Below, piece by piece: positions 63,433 to 64,000 of a DNA stretch of 64,000 nucleotides. The notes below the pieces were generated by a model, which did not search any database, was not told where the DNA came from, and worked only from the letters and a program-made list of their open reading frames with translations. This DNA is from an uncultured Nostoc sp. GTDB lineage: Bacteria > Cyanobacteriota > Cyanobacteriia > Cyanobacteriales > Nostocaceae. The DNA lies in assembly GCF_937863485.1 (NCBI RefSeq), contig NZ_CALMFY010000185.1, positions 1-64,000 of the forward strand. The letters are read 5' to 3'. Position 1 is the stretch's first letter. Every line of letters begins with the position of its first letter. Position numbers and translations under genes: made by a program.

Positions 63433-64000
63433 ATGCGAGGACTTATGAGAAGCGGCTTCGCGTCTGGGCGAACATTTAGAGAAGGCTCTGTGGGGTTGTT
63501 ACTCCTGTTAGGACTGGGAGTATTTGGGTTACTCTTTCTGTGGTTACATAGATTTACTGCTCCTGGTCGTTCATACAAAGCTATTGTGGAATTTGCTAAC
63601 GCTGGCGGAATGCAAAAAGGAGCAACAGTTCGCTATCGAGGCGTTAAAGTAGGAACTATTTGGCAGATTCAACCAAAAGCAAATGCCATTGATGTAGAGA
63701 TTGAAATTGCCCAAGCTGACCTAATTATCCCCCGGAATGTAGTGGTGGAAGCTAATCAAAGCGGATTAATTAGCGAAAGTATTATTGACATCACACCAAA
63801 AGCAACGTTACCTGCTGGGGTTGTGCTTGCTAAACCCTTAGATAAAAATTGTGATAACAGCCTCATCGTCTGTAATGGCTCTCGGTTAAAAGGTCAGGTT
63901 GGGATTAGTGTTGATGACCTAATTCGCAGTTCAACTGACCTAGCTGCTGCATACAATAACCCAAAATTTTATAGAAATGTCAATAGGGTTCTAGAAACTA
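63433..64000 (+). CDS. MCE/MlaD-like lipid transport protein (partial, runs off window)
   Basis: First 189 codons only. ATG at 63433 after GGAGGC (63421-63426). One membrane anchor (GLLLLLGLGVFGLLFLWLH), then the MCE domain (YKAIVEFANAGGMQKGATVR, YRGVKVGTIWQI, SGLISESIIDITP) and the start of a longer helical tail. Anchored in the inner membrane, it forms the periplasmic lipid tunnel fed by MlaE/MlaF-type transporters. Confidence 0.92.
   Translation, partial: MRGLMRSGFASGRTFREGSVGLLLLLGLGVFGLLFLWLHRFTAPGRSYKAIVEFANAGGMQKGATVRYRGVKVGTIWQIQPKANAIDVEIEIAQADLIIPRNVVVEANQSGLISESIIDITPKATLPAGVVLAKPLDKNCDNSLIVCNGSRLKGQVGISVDDLIRSSTDLAAAYNNPKFYRNVNRVLET

Noticed and set aside
1-64000. tRNA or rRNA genes
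   Set aside because: Gaps were read for TTCRANY-type T-loops and paired acceptor stems; GGTTCAAATAC matches at 14810 and 61435 belong to the family IV repeat, with no cloverleaf.

Overview
The window reads as chromosome of a filamentous, heterocyst-type cyanobacterium, most likely Nostoc or a close relative. The evidence is the frequent GCGATCGC (HIP1) octamer, the Ycf34 gene, multi-domain GAF histidine kinases, tandem GACTTTT heptamers, families of short palindromic dispersed repeats, and low coding density with many gene remnants. No rRNA, tRNA or CRISPR array was recognised.

Layout. 0.3-3.3 kb: aldo/keto reductase and an ABC half-transporter, flanked by 21-bp tandem repeats. 3.6-8.5 kb: a RloA/RloB (AbiL-like) defence pair, a type IA topoisomerase and a RelE/Phd-type toxin-antitoxin pair. 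9.3-14 kb: a four-gene two-component cluster (hybrid kinase, phytochrome-like GAF kinase, two single-domain receivers). 15-17 kb: phosphoribosyltransferase and a GPH-type symporter. 17.4-23 kb: a protein with four EF-hands fused to an Erv/ALR-like thiol oxidase domain, two TIR proteins and RtcA. 23-25.4 kb: a gene graveyard (FAD-oxidase tail, dead ABC substrate-binding protein, uracil phosphoribosyltransferase tail) containing MITEs. 25.5-40 kb: mostly housekeeping genes (CCA enzyme, Ycf34, TsaB, VanY-like peptidase, PBP2, PotA-like ATPase, MlaE-like permease). 39.7-42.3 kb: a two-component operon with a vestigial extra kinase domain. 44-47 kb: a multicopper oxidase gene split by a 149-bp MITE, with two more MITEs just upstream. 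47.5-52.6 kb: a compact five-gene operon (GTP cyclohydrolase II-RibD reductase fusion, MDR oxidoreductase, PTPS-like protein, GT4 glycosyltransferase, methyltransferase) that looks like an uncharacterised pyrimidine/pteridine-derived metabolite pathway. 52.6-60.9 kb: HNH protein, glycogen debranching enzyme, a DUF6414 pair, cupin, histidine kinase, threonine aldolase. 62.5-64 kb: MlaF-like ATPase and an MCE/MlaD-like protein that runs off the end.

The two most striking themes are (1) the 47.5-52.6 kb biosynthetic operon and (2) the density of very small non-autonomous transposons. At least three families have readable target duplications: CWAG 4 bp, CATCGAAC 8 bp and GAGTTC 6 bp. They have broken at least two genes and are seen at near base-pair resolution.
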